Assembly (NCBI GenBank): GCA_033557465.1
Contig: CM066043.1
Span: 109,978,278 to 110,042,277 of the forward strand
Source: Ichthyophis bannanicus
Taxonomy: Eukaryota > Chordata > Amphibia > Gymnophiona > Ichthyophiidae
Direction of reading: 5' to 3'
Length of the DNA: 64,000 bases
The notes beneath the pieces are model-generated. The model was not told the DNA's origin, did no database searches, and saw only the letters and a list, made by a program, of their open reading frames with translations. Positions within the stretch are counted from its first letter, which is position 1, and the number at the start of each line of letters is the position of its first letter. Of this stretch, positions 21,701-32,600 are shown piece by piece. The position numbers and the translations under genes were made by a program.

Positions 21701-22017
21701 GATATTTCTGCCTGGAGCTTAGCAAGCATGTCTCGGCCCAGTAGTGGAATAGGGCACTCAGGCAGATACAAGAACTGGTGCGTTATCTTCTATCCCCCTA
21801 GTTCACACATGCAGTTCTGTAAGAATGATTTTGTGGCTTTATTTCCAGTGGCTCCAACAATAGTGACAGATCGTGAGGAAAGAGGAGCTACTGGCTTGGC
21901 TACTACTGAATGTTCTGCTCCTGTATCTACCATAAATTCCATGTATTGGTCCCCTATCTTTAAACTGACCATAGGATCCTGGGGACCCAGGGTGAACTTG
22001 GAGCCCGGTCTGGCCTA
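21701..22017 (-). pseudogene. ERV-B protease region
   Basis: The aspartic protease signature MVDTGAEHSVV is followed by the C-terminal LLGRDMLAKLQ. An in-frame TAG at 22015-22017 lies about 45 bases upstream of the visible protease start, in the position where gammaretroviruses use stop-codon read-through between gag and pol. ERV-A has a TAG at the equivalent place. A stop near 21790 breaks the frame. Confidence 0.8.
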
Positions 22018-22066
22018 GTCTTCATCCATGTCATCCAGGTCATAGCCCGTTGCTACTGCCACTCCC

Positions 22067-23752
22067 TCAATGGCTTCCTCCCTTTCTTCGAAATCGTCCT
22101 CCTGGCCTCCAGGGACTCCCTTCTCCCCTCGCGGGGGCGGAGTCCAGATGCGGGCACTCATTTCTCCAATGTCCTTCTTCCTTGCAGTAGGCGCCCTGAT
22201 TCGCACCCAATTGAGGCCTTTCACTTCCGCGGCCTCTTCCACGTCCTCTGGTCGTTTGATTAGGAAAACCTCCTCCACGTCGTTCGGTTATAGCAGCAGC
22301 AAGAAGATCTGCCTTCTTCTTCATCTTTCGTTCACTTTCTCTGTCTCGTTCATTTTCACGATTCACAAATACTTTCTGAGCGACTTCCATTAACTGTGCT
22401 GTATTCATGCCCGCAAATCCGTCCAATTTCTGCAATTTTCGTTTTATGTCTCTCTGGGACTGACTGACAAAGGCCGCATTTACCATGCGTAAATTTTTAT
22501 GAGCGGCGGGATCATATGGGATATACAATCTATAAGCTTCAGACAACCGCTCATAAAAGGCCGCTGGGCTCTCATCTGGACCCTGGAGAACCTCCGATAC
22601 CTTCCCGATATTCATGGCCCTCTGGCCTCCCTTCTTCAGGCCCTGCAGTAAGGCCTGGCGAAATCTGGTTAGAGCCGCCGCCCCCCTTTCATCATTCGGG
22701 TCCCACCCGGGATCTTCATTGGGATATTCTGCAACAGCTGCTTGTGGGGGATTTATTCCTCCCCCTTCTACAGGGTTCTCTTCTAACCAACGGAGGGCTG
22801 CTTGCCCGATTCGCCCTCGCTCCTCAGTAGTAAAGAGGGTGGATAGGAGCTGGCGACAATCGGCCCAGATAGGCTGATGAGTTTGCATAATGCTAGACAT
22901 TAATTCTGTTAATTCCTGGGGCTTGGCTGTATAGGATGCATAATGCGTTTTCCAGTTTAATAAATCTGTGGTGGAAAAGGGTACATAAACTAAGCTGGTT
23001 GGTCCTGGCGCCATCTGGCCCTGATCATTTAAAACAGGTATTCCAGGCACTTGGCATAATGGCATTAGGTGTCCTGTTTTCTCTTTCTTCTTCTTGGGAC
23101 TTACGCTTCTTAAATCATAAGGCTCCCGGGCACAAGTCTCCTTGGTGGGTGACCCTGAACTGGCAGGAGAGCCTCCGCTTTCTATCTCGTCAGAGGACTC
23201 GAGTCCCCCCGACGTGCTTGGGCCTGAGTCGGGACTATCACTCGGGGTAGGGTGCTTCTTAGGCTGCTGCAGCGGTATTTTCTGGGGCTCCTCATCTGGC
23301 TCCACTTCAGGCCGTGGTGCTGGGGGAACTAACTTCTGCGGGTACTGAGGTAACCTAGCCAGGATATCTGGGGACTCTGGGGCAGAATACACAGGCGGCT
23401 TCTCCTCCTTAACTTTTCTGGTTCCCCTAGTAGTAGCTACAAATATTTTACAGCGCTCCTCATAGCAGCGCTTCATCCATGAGGGCTGCTGTTCACAAGC
23501 ACTTAACCAGGAATCTATATAGGGGAACTGGTCAGAATACACTCTTTGTATAAGCTGATGAACTCGAAAAACTGTTTCTAAATCGAAGGTGCCTCCACGG
23601 GGCCATGAAGCAGCTAACGCGGGCCACTCCCTTTCACATAACATTTTTAATCTAGACGGAGTCATTTTCATACCATAATCACCCGAAAATTCTTTACGGA
23701 AATTCTTGATCATACATTCCAACGGAGTTTGCATGGACTCCGCCCCTCCCAT
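22067..23752 (-). pseudogene. ERV-B gag, nearly intact frame
   Basis: The ATG at 23750-23752 starts MGG, giving a Gly-2 suited to myristoylation. A matrix-like domain is followed by a Pro/Ser-rich linker and a gammaretroviral capsid core (FSTTDLLNWKTHYASYT, then EERGRIGQAALRWLEE). A coiled basic region, an RGRGRGR stretch and a single CCHC-type knuckle (YCKEEGHWRNEC) come next. The frame stays open for about 560 codons. It leaves the frame that reaches the TAG at 22015, so one small indel near its 3' end is likely. Predicted role: virion core. Confidence 0.85.
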
Positions 23753-24540
23753 AATCTGCACGTAACTACGTACACTAACTATGTACTCTACTAATTATGT
23801 ACACTACGTACTCTACATACACGTAATGACGTCCAAGACAATGAACAATAAGGATAGGTAGTATGGCTGTAGGTAAGGGGTCCGTACACCCCACAGAACA
23901 CTGGGGGGACAAACACCACTCGCTTCCTCCTTTTCGCGACCTGGGCGCGGTCGCCCGGCCAGGAACTGCGCTACTTAGGAGTCCGCTCTCGCTCAGTCTG
24001 TATTTCAAGACCTCTCAATCACACAAACAAGCATATTTCAACAAGAAATCATTTTTCAAGTGCCCACGTTTTCTGACTAGCTATTTCAAACAAGAAGGGT
24101 CGATGGCTTCGGCTTCCGCTTTCTCTTACGCGGAGCTTACTAGGACCGCCCTTATGGGAGGTGATCAGGCTCCCTTGTCTCGCAATCTCTCATGCGAGAT
24201 TTCCCAGTTAGTCTATACCAAATATACCAAATCAATCCTGCGCATGCAAGACGCTGTCCCAGGCTGTTCTTTCTGACTATCAAATCACAAAAATGTCTAC
24301 TCACTGGATCCGGTCCCCGATACCACACCAGCTCCTGAGTTGGAACCTGGACTCCCCCGGGTCGGAGGTGTTGGCCAGCTGGACCCGATGGCCCGCCGAG
24401 GCAGGCAGAACCCTCTCCGGCACAAAGGGGCGGCGGCGCCTGAGGTCTCCCCCGCGGTCGGACAAACACAGTTCCAACCGGGCCAAACCTCAAGGCGAAT
24501 TGTGTGGATTATTCACTTGAATACCATTTACTACTCGCAC

Positions 24541-24558
24541 TTCCCGGCCAACGCACCA
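24541..24558 (-). other. ERV-B primer binding site, tRNA-Gly type
   Basis: TGGTGCGTTGGCCGGGAA on the minus strand, six bases after the LTR end. It matches the 3' end complement of tRNA-Gly (TGGTGCATTGGCCGGGAA) with one difference. The assignment is from memory of the tRNA sequence. Confidence 0.75.
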
Positions 24559-24564
24559 AGAATA

Positions 24565-25121
24565 TGCTGCAGCAAAGTGCAATCAACGAATAAATCCAGG
24601 GGTCAATTGACAGGGTCCAAGCCAGTTTATTGTACACAGGCCCAGTCATTCAAAGCTTCAAAAGGAACTGAGCAAATGTTTTTACAGAGACATAACCATT
24701 TATACCTCTTTTTCAGTTTGATACATGAGAACTTTCTATTGGTTCTTGCTCGATACATGCAAACCTCTCATGGGTTCCAACGCCCCCTGTCCAATCAGAA
24801 ATCCCTCCGGGGCCTAGCAACCAGCCCCCTCCCTTAGGATTGTTCTAACAATGGTGCAGTTCTTGATTTTAATACTTCTCTACTGCAAGGTTATCCCTAG
24901 CTTCAGGAATGCATGTATTGAAACATTTCTTTCTTTTGCACACAAGAGAATAATGAAAGTCTTATGAATTCATGTAAAACTTCTTATTAAGCATTTTAAA
25001 ACAGTTTTCTCATTTCTCACAGATTTTTGGTTCTTTTTCTAGCTATTATGGGAGTTAGGATCCAGGCCTAACTTACAGGCCTTTCATAGTAGCAGGCCAT
25101 GCTAGGCCATAGCCTGCCACA
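24565..25121 (-). mobile_element. ERV-B 5' LTR
   Basis: A 557-bp LTR starting TGTGGCAGGC and ending in GCAGCA on the minus strand. It has a CACAATAAA-like polyadenylation region and the shared AGTCCTTTTGAAGC block. It is homologous to 56714-57241 and 18051-18705. No matching 3' LTR remains, so insertion age cannot be estimated from LTR divergence. Confidence 0.85.
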
Positions 25122-25504
25122 TAAGAACAGAGAAGAGGAGATAAGGAGAAAACAAAATGTAACAAAAAGAAACCAAAAAAAGTGGCACTGCAGGCCCTGG
25201 GGTAGCCAGGTTGGAACCCACAAGTTACAGCTCCCAGAAACCATCTAGGTTGATGCCATTAGACTGATGGGGACCACGTACTGTCCAGCAAGGCCAAGTC
25301 ATCCTAGGCAGCCAGATGGTCAGACAATAACCTTACTAATTTAAGTGGATGTTTAGATTCTTACAAAGGTTTGCGGCAAGACATGAGGGAGAGGATGGTC
25401 AAGATGGTAAGACTCAATAAAAAAAAGACAACAAAACCCAAAAGGGGTAAGAGCCATATCCTACAAGTGGTCAAGCTCCTACAGCTAGTAGCCAGAACAC
25501 AACC
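25122..25504. other. Intronic sequence, no feature recognised
   Basis: A purine-rich flank of ERV-B. No coding, repeat or RNA feature could be supported. Confidence 0.4.
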
Positions 25505-25772
25505 TTGCAGTTGTACTACTACGTATTTCTATAATGCTATAAGGTGTCCACAGCGCTGAACATGTATATACACATGGAAGACAGTCCCTGCTCAATAGAG
25601 CTTACATCAATGCAAGACAAACAGAACAGAGAAGGGATTAGGGATGGTCTTGACACACATGGGTCATGGAACAGGAAAATAAAGGGGATAAGGATCCAAA
25701 AGCAGCTACAAAGAGATGGGTTTTTAGCCTGGATTTTAATAGGATCAGAGATGGAGCCTAATGTACCGACTT
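25505..25772 (-). repeat. LINE 3'UTR-type repeat
   Basis: The segment TATAAGGTGTCCACAGCGCT followed by ACAGTCCCTGCTCAATAGAG and GAGCTTACATCAATG has the form of a widespread amphibian/reptile LINE 3' end (AGCGCT...CAGTCCCTGCTC...GAGCTTAC). The family is not determined. Confidence 0.5.
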
Positions 25773-25774
25773 AG

Positions 25775-28057
25775 TCTGTTATGGTTTATTAGAATTTGCT
25801 ATACTGCCCTTCAGACCAGCAGAAAGGTGTACAATAAAAGCATCAGAAAACCAGAAAGGAACTAAACAAAAAAAATAGGAAAGGAGTAAACATAAGCCGA
25901 TGGGATAAGGCACAGAAGGGAGGAGGGACGGGGGCTAAAAGTGGCACGTAGTCAAGTCAGGGGAAGGGAGAGAAGGGAAGTTGATCCTGTGCTACTGAAG
26001 GGCTAGATCTAATGCTAATTGAAAGAGGTGAGTCTTGAGGAATGAATTTAGAGTAAGACAACTCTAAGCGGAGATCTGGTGGAAGAGCGTTCTATAAACT
26101 TGGACTGAGGAAATAAAAAGCAGAATGCTGGGTGGATTCATATCGTGCAGGGATGGAGGACGAAGATAAGAGATGATTCGAGTGAATGGAACGTAAAATA
26201 CACGATGGGATGTGACGATTTATACAGGATGAAAGAGGAAAGTCAGCTCGAGTGGAGAATCTTATGGACCAGTGTGAGAATCTTGTACTGAATGTGATAT
26301 TGGAAGGGGAACCAGTGAAAAAGGATAAGCAGGGGAGTAGCGTGGTTGCATTTAGACGCATGAGCTAGTAATCTGATGGCTATATTTTGGACCATTTGTA
26401 AACGTTTGAGCTGATAGATAAGCAGAGCAGTTAGAGCAGAGATGGAGAGGAATGAGTAGATGGCTCTAATCTGATGGAGAGTGTAGAAGGAACGCTTCAC
26501 CATAAGGCCAATGTGGCACTGCCCAGTAAGACTCCTAGATAGGTAAAGGAAGGTGTCAAAGAAATCGGTGTGCTGTCTAATGAAGTGAGAGATGGGACAA
26601 CAGAGGAATTGGTTACCCAAATGGCCAAAGTTTTAGATGCGTTGAGCTTTAGGTGATTGTTATTCAGCCAAAGAATAACCTGAGACAGACAGCTGTTCAG
26701 TTCAGAAGGGTCAGGGGATGTCGACTGAGCATGGAAGAATAGTAAAATGCCACCTGCATAGTAGTATGCAGAAATGGTAAACTGTTGAATCAAAGTGGCA
26801 AGAGGGGCCAGAAAAATGTTGAAAAGGAGAGGGGCGAGAATCGAGCCCAAGACATACGAAAGGTGAGGGAAAAACATGTTGAGGCAGAGGAGTGAAAATG
26901 GACAGAATAAGAACAATCTGAGAGGATGGAGTGAAACCACTGAAGAACAGTGCCATGGAGTCCCATGTCTTGGAGCCTAGAAAGTAAGATGGCATGGTCA
27001 AGCAGATCAAAAGCAGCAGAGAGATCAAAGAAAATGGCTAGGAAGATGTTGCCTTTGTCAATGGCCTCACAAGTTTCACTTACAGTAGAAAAGAAAGAAG
27101 TATATCCGGAGCGAAATCCAGACACTCTTGTCTTTTTGAGATGCTCCGAGAGTTGGGTAAAGACCAGCTTTCTAAGATTTTGGATAGGAAAGGAAGGTTG
27201 GAAAATGGGCAGTAGTGTGCTGGGGCAACAATGTCCATTGAGGGATATTTCAGAATGGGGCATACCAGGGCAGTCTTCCAACAGGTGGGGAAGATGCCTG
27301 TAGTCAGACTATATTGAAGATAGAAAGAACCCTCGGTAGCAGGGCCAAGAGCTGGTGGTGAGCCAAGAGGAAGGGAAGGGGTCAGAGGCACGGGTGATTT
27401 TATGAAAGGTGGTGATGGATCTAGAAAGGGTAGGAGGAAATGGGGTTAAAGGTTGGCCAGATATAAGAAAGAGCATCATATGAAACAGACGTGGTGTTAG
27501 GGGGTATGTGAATGTTATGAGCAGGTGAGGCTTGGAGGAATGCACCCCTGAGGTCCATGATCTTTGGAAATAATTGGGCAAATTGCTCTGTGGTAGGCAA
27601 ATCAGCTCGAGAGTTTCCTGGGGAGGAGGGATGAAGTAGGCGTGACACTACTGAAAATAGTGTTGACTGCAATTCTATAGTAGGTCTGAAGGTCTCTAAA
27701 GGCTTTCAAAAAATCAGGTGTTCGTAACTTGCGCCAGGAACGCTCAGCTCTATGCAACTACAGGCGTGTGAGGAGGCGGCCGTGGAATGATGGTGGTTAT
27801 GCTGGGAATGCTGGCGACAGAGGGGGGCAAGTGAGTCCAATGTGGAATGAAGCAAAATATTCCAGGATTCTGCATAGGTGTTGACCAGGAGAGAGTCCCT
27901 GGCATATGGTGCATATGTTCCAGGCATGTGGTGCAGCAAGGTGGAAAGGACGCAGTCTGGAGTTGGCAGTGGAAGAGAAGGTCACACATAGATGGAATTT
28001 GCCTAATGAGCAGAAACCCAGAAGAGGAATGTAGGGAAAAATAAGAGAGGAGGGGTA
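25775..28057 (-). mobile_element. L2-type LINE, RT region, decayed
   Basis: The minus strand holds RT motifs spread over several frames. About 27080-27390 holds the fingers; about 27010-27050 holds FFDLSAAFDLLDHAILLSRL; a degraded active-site region lies at about 26760; and a C-terminal LHWFPFQYHIQYKILTLVHK at about 26290 is followed by FYFLSPSL. DLSAAFDLLDH marks the L2/CR1 group. At its 5' side, around 27750-28057, only weakly recognisable endonuclease-side sequence is left before DIRS copy 2 begins. Confidence 0.8.
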
Positions 28058-28245
28058 AAGCGTAGTTACTCACCTGTAACAGGTGTTCTCCAGGAGCAGC
28101 AGGAATCAGTCCTCACTTATGGGTGACGTCGGCGCCGACGGAGCCCTCGCGGAGCAATTTTCCCCAGCTTTCAAAGAAAGCCTTTGGGAATTGCAGCGCG
28201 CATGCGCGGTCGTCTTCCCGCCCGAAGGTGCCATCTTAGCCAGTC
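28058..28245. repeat. Left inverted terminal repeat of DIRS copy 2
   Basis: Pairs with 33675-33836 over about 160 bp (blocks TGACGTCGGCGCCGACGG, GCGCATGCGCGGTCG, GGTGCCATCTTAGCCAGTC). The outer 25 bp are unique to this end and carry the CAG|GTGAGT motif on the coding strand at 28068-28076. The arm corresponds to the element's 3' end. Confidence 0.92.
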
Positions 28246-28331
28246 AGATGACATAGCTAAAAAAGACAGCATAAAAATTTGCAAAAGAACATAAGCAGAC
28301 GATTGCAACTCCAAGGGGAGGAGGGAGGGTA

Positions 28332-28429
28332 GTGAGGACTGATTCCTGCTGCTCCTGGAGAACACCTGTTACAGGTGAGTAACTACGCTTTCTCCAGGAC
28401 CAAGCAGGAAGTCAGTCCTCACTTATGGG
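28332..28429. repeat. Internal complementary region of DIRS copy 2
   Basis: Bases 28332 to about 28390 are the exact complement of the left end through GTAACTACGC. From about 28390 to 28429 they are the complement of the right end (TCTCCAGGACCAAGCAGGAA). The halves share the T-run at the junction. This is essentially identical in layout to 727-824 in copy 1. Confidence 0.94.
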
Positions 28430-28565
28430 ACTCCCAAGCTCAAGGCTACCGGAGACCCTAAGCACAAAAATGAGCTCCCTCTAGCTCAGCAGCACAGAAG
28501 GATAGAATCTTCGCTGAATTATCACCCACCGGTAGCCCACATCCGGGATGGAGGGTAGGAGTTGC

Positions 28566-29602
28566 TCAGACCTCAAAGAGATTACGGAGGACTGCCTGTC
28601 CGAAAGCACTGTCCCTACGGGACTCCCTCTCGAGACAGTAATGGACCGCAAAAGTCTGGCTCGAAGACCAAGTAGCGGCCCGGCAGATGTCTGCCAGCGG
28701 AACAGAGCGGAGGTAAGCCACTGACGTGGCCTTTGCCCGAACGCAATGAGCCGTGACTCGACTTTCTAAGGAGAGTCCGGCTGCCCCATAAGCCCAAGAG
28801 ATACAGTCCGCAACCCAGATGGACAGAGTACGCTTGGAGACCGGGAGCCCCAATTTATTGGGGTCAAAAGACACAAAAAGCTGAGCAGCTTTACGGTGCT
28901 CCCGCGTACGGTCAAGGTAGAAGTTCAATGCCCTTCTACAGTCCAGGGTATGGAGGACCGTTTCAGCTCGGCTGGAGTGTGGTCTGGGAAAGAAGGTTGG
29001 AAGTACCACCTCCTGATTGATGTGAAAAGGGGAGACCACTTTAGGCAGAAATTTCGGGTGAGTCCGAAGGACTACCCTATTCTTGTAGAACCTAGTGTAA
29101 GGGGGATCAGACACGAGGGCCTGCAATTCACTTACGCGCCTAGCGGAAGTGAGGGCTATCAAGAACAGCGTTTTCCAGGGCAGAAAACGGAGAGAACAGG
29201 TAGCCATAGGTTCAAAAGGCGGACAGGTGATCCGCTGTAAAACCACATTCAGGTCCCAGTCAGGTGCTGGCGGGCGCAGAGGTGGTTTAAGTAGAAGGAG
29301 ACCTCGGAGAAACCTCGCTACGAGAGGGTCGTTGGAGAGAGGTCTGCCGTCCACCGGCACATGATGTGCTGAAAGAGCACTGAGGTGAACTTTGACGGAG
29401 TTGGACTTAAGTCCCAGATTAGAGAGGTGTAGCAAGTACTGTAAGATCACCGACACCGGGCAGGAGAAGGGATCCTGAGACTGTTGGGAACACCAGATTG
29501 CAAAGCGACGCCATTTAAGGGCGTAGCATTTGCGGGTAGAAGGCCGTCGCGAAGCCAAGACGACCTCCTCCACCTCCGCCGGCAAGAGAAGAGGAGCAAG
29601 GA
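28566..29602 (-). CDS. DIRS copy 2 tyrosine recombinase, catalytic residues intact
   Basis: Predicted to integrate the circular element DNA. The core-binding region starts around RRPSTRKCYALKW. The catalytic domain has the first Arg in SARRVSEL (about 29140), the H-x-x-R box TAHCVRAKATS (about 28745), the ADICRAATWSS helix (about 28685) and the Tyr in HYCLERE (about 28635). The stop is at 28566-28568. The frame is not closed at its N terminus: it stays open into the overlapping pol gene as far as 31439 and no ATG is near the domain start. I place the start at the end of pol; translation may use overlap or reinitiation. Confidence 0.85.
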
Positions 29603-32600
29603 CTACCCTTTCAGCAGCCAGGCCATGAGGTTGAGAGACCGGAGGTTGGGGTGCAGTAGGGACCCCTGATCCTGGGTGAGGAGATCCGGTTGTACCCCCA
29701 GAGGGATTGGATCCTCCACCGCCAGTTGCAGCAGGAGCGGAAACCACGGCTGCCTGGGCCAGCGAGGGGCCACCAGGATCATGAAGGCTTTGTCTCTGAG
29801 AACCTTGAAAAGAGTCCGAGAGACTAACGGGATGGGAGGGAAAGCGTACAGAAGGCTCCCCGACCATGAGATCAGAAAGGCGTCCGCCGCAACCCGAAGG
29901 GGGTGTGGCTGACGAGAGCAGAAGCGAGGAAGCTGCCGGTTGTGAGGACTGGCAAAGAGATCCACCGTGGGGAGGCCCCACCTGAGGAAGAGCTTCTGAA
30001 CGATCAAGGGATCCAGACGCCACTCGTGCGGCTGGAGGACCCTGCTGAGTTTGTCCGCCAGGCAATTTTCTTGGCCCGGGAGATAAACTGCCTTGAGGAG
30101 AATGCCGTGACTGACGGCCCAAGAGCAGAGCTTCTGTGCCTCCCGGCAGAGGAGGAAGGAGCCCGTGCCCCCCTGCTTGTTCACGTAGAACATGGCAACT
30201 TGATTGTCCGTCTGGACAAGGACGGACTGTTGGGAGGTCAGGTGGGAGAAGGCCCTGAGAGCTAGGCGGATCGCCCTGAGCTCCAGGAAGTTGATCTGCT
30301 GAGCAGACTCCCACTTGGTCCAGAGGCCCTGAGTACGAGCCTCTTGGCAATGTGCTCCCCAGCCCAGGAGAGATGCATCGGTGGTCAGCACCCGGGTCGG
30401 CTGAGGTGACTGGAAAGGCATTCCCAATATCAGGTTCGGCTGCCGGAGCCACCACCGGATAGACGAGACCAGCGGCTCGGAGACGCGCACAAGGTCTGCT
30501 AGGCCGCCTGTGGCTTGCCGCCACTGCCGGCGGAGACACCATTGAGCAGACCGCATATTCAGGCGGGCATTGGGGGTCACATGGACGGTGGAAGCCATAT
30601 GGCCGAGCAGTCTCAGGAAGCGCCTGGCGGAGACCAGGGGCTGGCTGCGAAAGCGGTCGGCTAGGTCCATGAGCCGCTGAGCCCTGTCGAGCGGTAGGTA
30701 CGCTCGCGCCTGAGGAGTGTGCAGCCTTGCGCCGATGAACTCGAGATCCTGTGAGGGGAGCAAAGTGGACTTTGCGAAGTTTATGACAAAGCCCAAGTGC
30801 TGCAGCAGAGTCACCGTGCGGCACGTGGCGTTGGTGACCTCCTGAGCGGACGCTGCTCTGATGAGCCAGTCGTCGAGGTACGGAAAGACATAGAGGCCGT
30901 GAAGCCGGAGATGGGCCGCCACGACCGCGAGACATTTTGTGAAGACTCGCGGTGCGGAGGACAGGCCAAAGGGCAGTACCCTGTACTGGTAATGATTTCC
31001 TGCCACCACAAACCTTAGGTATTGGCGGTGGCTTGGGTGGATGAGGATGTGCGTGTAGGCATCCTTTAGATCCAAGGAGCATAGCCAATCTCCCTGCTGG
31101 AGGTAGGGCAGAAGGATTCCAAGGGTAAGCATTTTGAACTTCTCCCGCACAAGGAACCTGTTGAGGTTGCGCAAGTCCAGGATGGGTCTGAGGCCTCCTG
31201 TTCTCTTTGGTATCAGAAAATACCTTGAATAGAAGCCTTGACCTCTCAGGTGGTGTGGCACCGGTTCCACCGCCTGTTCCTGCAGAAGACCTGCTAACTC
31301 CTGAAGGAGCAACTCCCTGTGCAGAGGGGGGCGCGGAGGCTCTCCCGGAAAATAGGAGGGAGGGACCTGATGGAAGTGGAGAAGGTAGCCCTCTCGCACG
31401 ACCTGAAGCACCCAGGCATCTGCGGTGATGCTGGACCACCTGTGGGCGAAGTGAACCAGCCGGCCTCCGGTGCCGGGGGGAACCAGCGGGGGGGGAGAGG
31501 CTATGCTGAGCGAGTCAAAAACCCCCACCCTGCTGAGCAGGGGCTGGTGGTGCAGGCTTGGGGGCTTGCTGCCTACGGGACCCGTTACCCGTCCCTTGGC
31601 CTGCTGGCCCTGTTGGGGAGCTGCAGGGGCCTGATAATGGGGGTATGGTTTGTAGGCAGCTGCCTTCCTCGGGTAAAAGGACTTTTTTCCCGAGCCCTTC
31701 TTTTTCTGGGAAGGGGCGGAGGTCTTCCTAGAAAGCCTGGTCCTGGTGAGAGTCTCAGTCTCAATTTGTGCAGCCTTTTCCGCCATGGGCTTGCCAAAGA
31801 GGTTTTCGCCTCGGCAGGGGACATCGACCAACTTGTCCTGTACCCAGGGCTCAAGGTCGGACGACTGAAGCCAAGCCTGTCGGCGGGCACCGATGCCGGC
31901 TGCGGCTACTCGAGCCGAGGCTTCAAAGCCATCATAGGCTGCTCGGGACATGAACTTTGAGCATTCCCGAATACCCGTGGACAAGGCTAGGAACCTCCGC
32001 AAGGGCTCCTCGGAGAGACCAGCGGAGAATCCGGCTAGCTCTTTAGCCAGATCCCTGAGATACATGCCCATGTATAGCTGGTAAGTCTGGACACGACAGG
32101 CGAGCATAGAGCCCTGGAAGCACTTCTTGCCAAGGCCATCCAGGTTACGGGCCTCCCTTCCAGGAGGCACCGAGGAGTGCATCTTCTGGCTCTTAAGACG
32201 ATGCATGGCCGATTCCACTACCATGGAATGGTGTGGCAGCTGTGCCTTTTGAAAGCCAGGGCTCTTGCGGACTCGATAGATAGAATCGACCCGCTTGCTC
32301 AGGACCGGCGAGGAGGGCCGGACTCTCCCACATGCGGAAGAGTAGTCGTTCCAGCATAGGAGGAACCGGCACAGTAAAGTGTTCCCTCGCGGGAGAGTCA
32401 TACTGGAGGGCGTCGAGCTCTTCGGCTCGAGGCTCCTCCTCGGGATCCGCAGGGAAGGCCAAAGCCTTGGCCATATCCCTAACGAAGTCCGAGAACCGGG
32501 CATCCTCCGGGGGGACTGCTTCCGAGGCTCGGACTCCGGAGAGTCCGATGGGACACACCGAGTCCGGAAAGAATCAGGTGACTCTTCCTCCTCAGACTCC

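Larger units (their letters stand above)
19436..25121 (-). mobile_element. ERV-B, class I (gammaretrovirus-like) provirus, 3' truncated
   Basis: Order on the minus strand: 5' LTR (24565-25121), tRNA-Gly-type primer site (24541-24558), leader, gag, protease, RT and RNase H. Integrase, env and the 3' LTR are absent. A SINE at 20100-20392 splits pol. The leader at 23753-24540 has no ORF I can assign. ERV-A at 56714-64000 is the same family. With frameshifts and no 3' LTR it cannot be an active provirus. Confidence 0.9.

Noticed and set aside
28566..29602. Integron or phage-type integrase
   Set aside because: The recombinase is bracketed by RT/RNase H and an ICR, so it belongs to a DIRS element.
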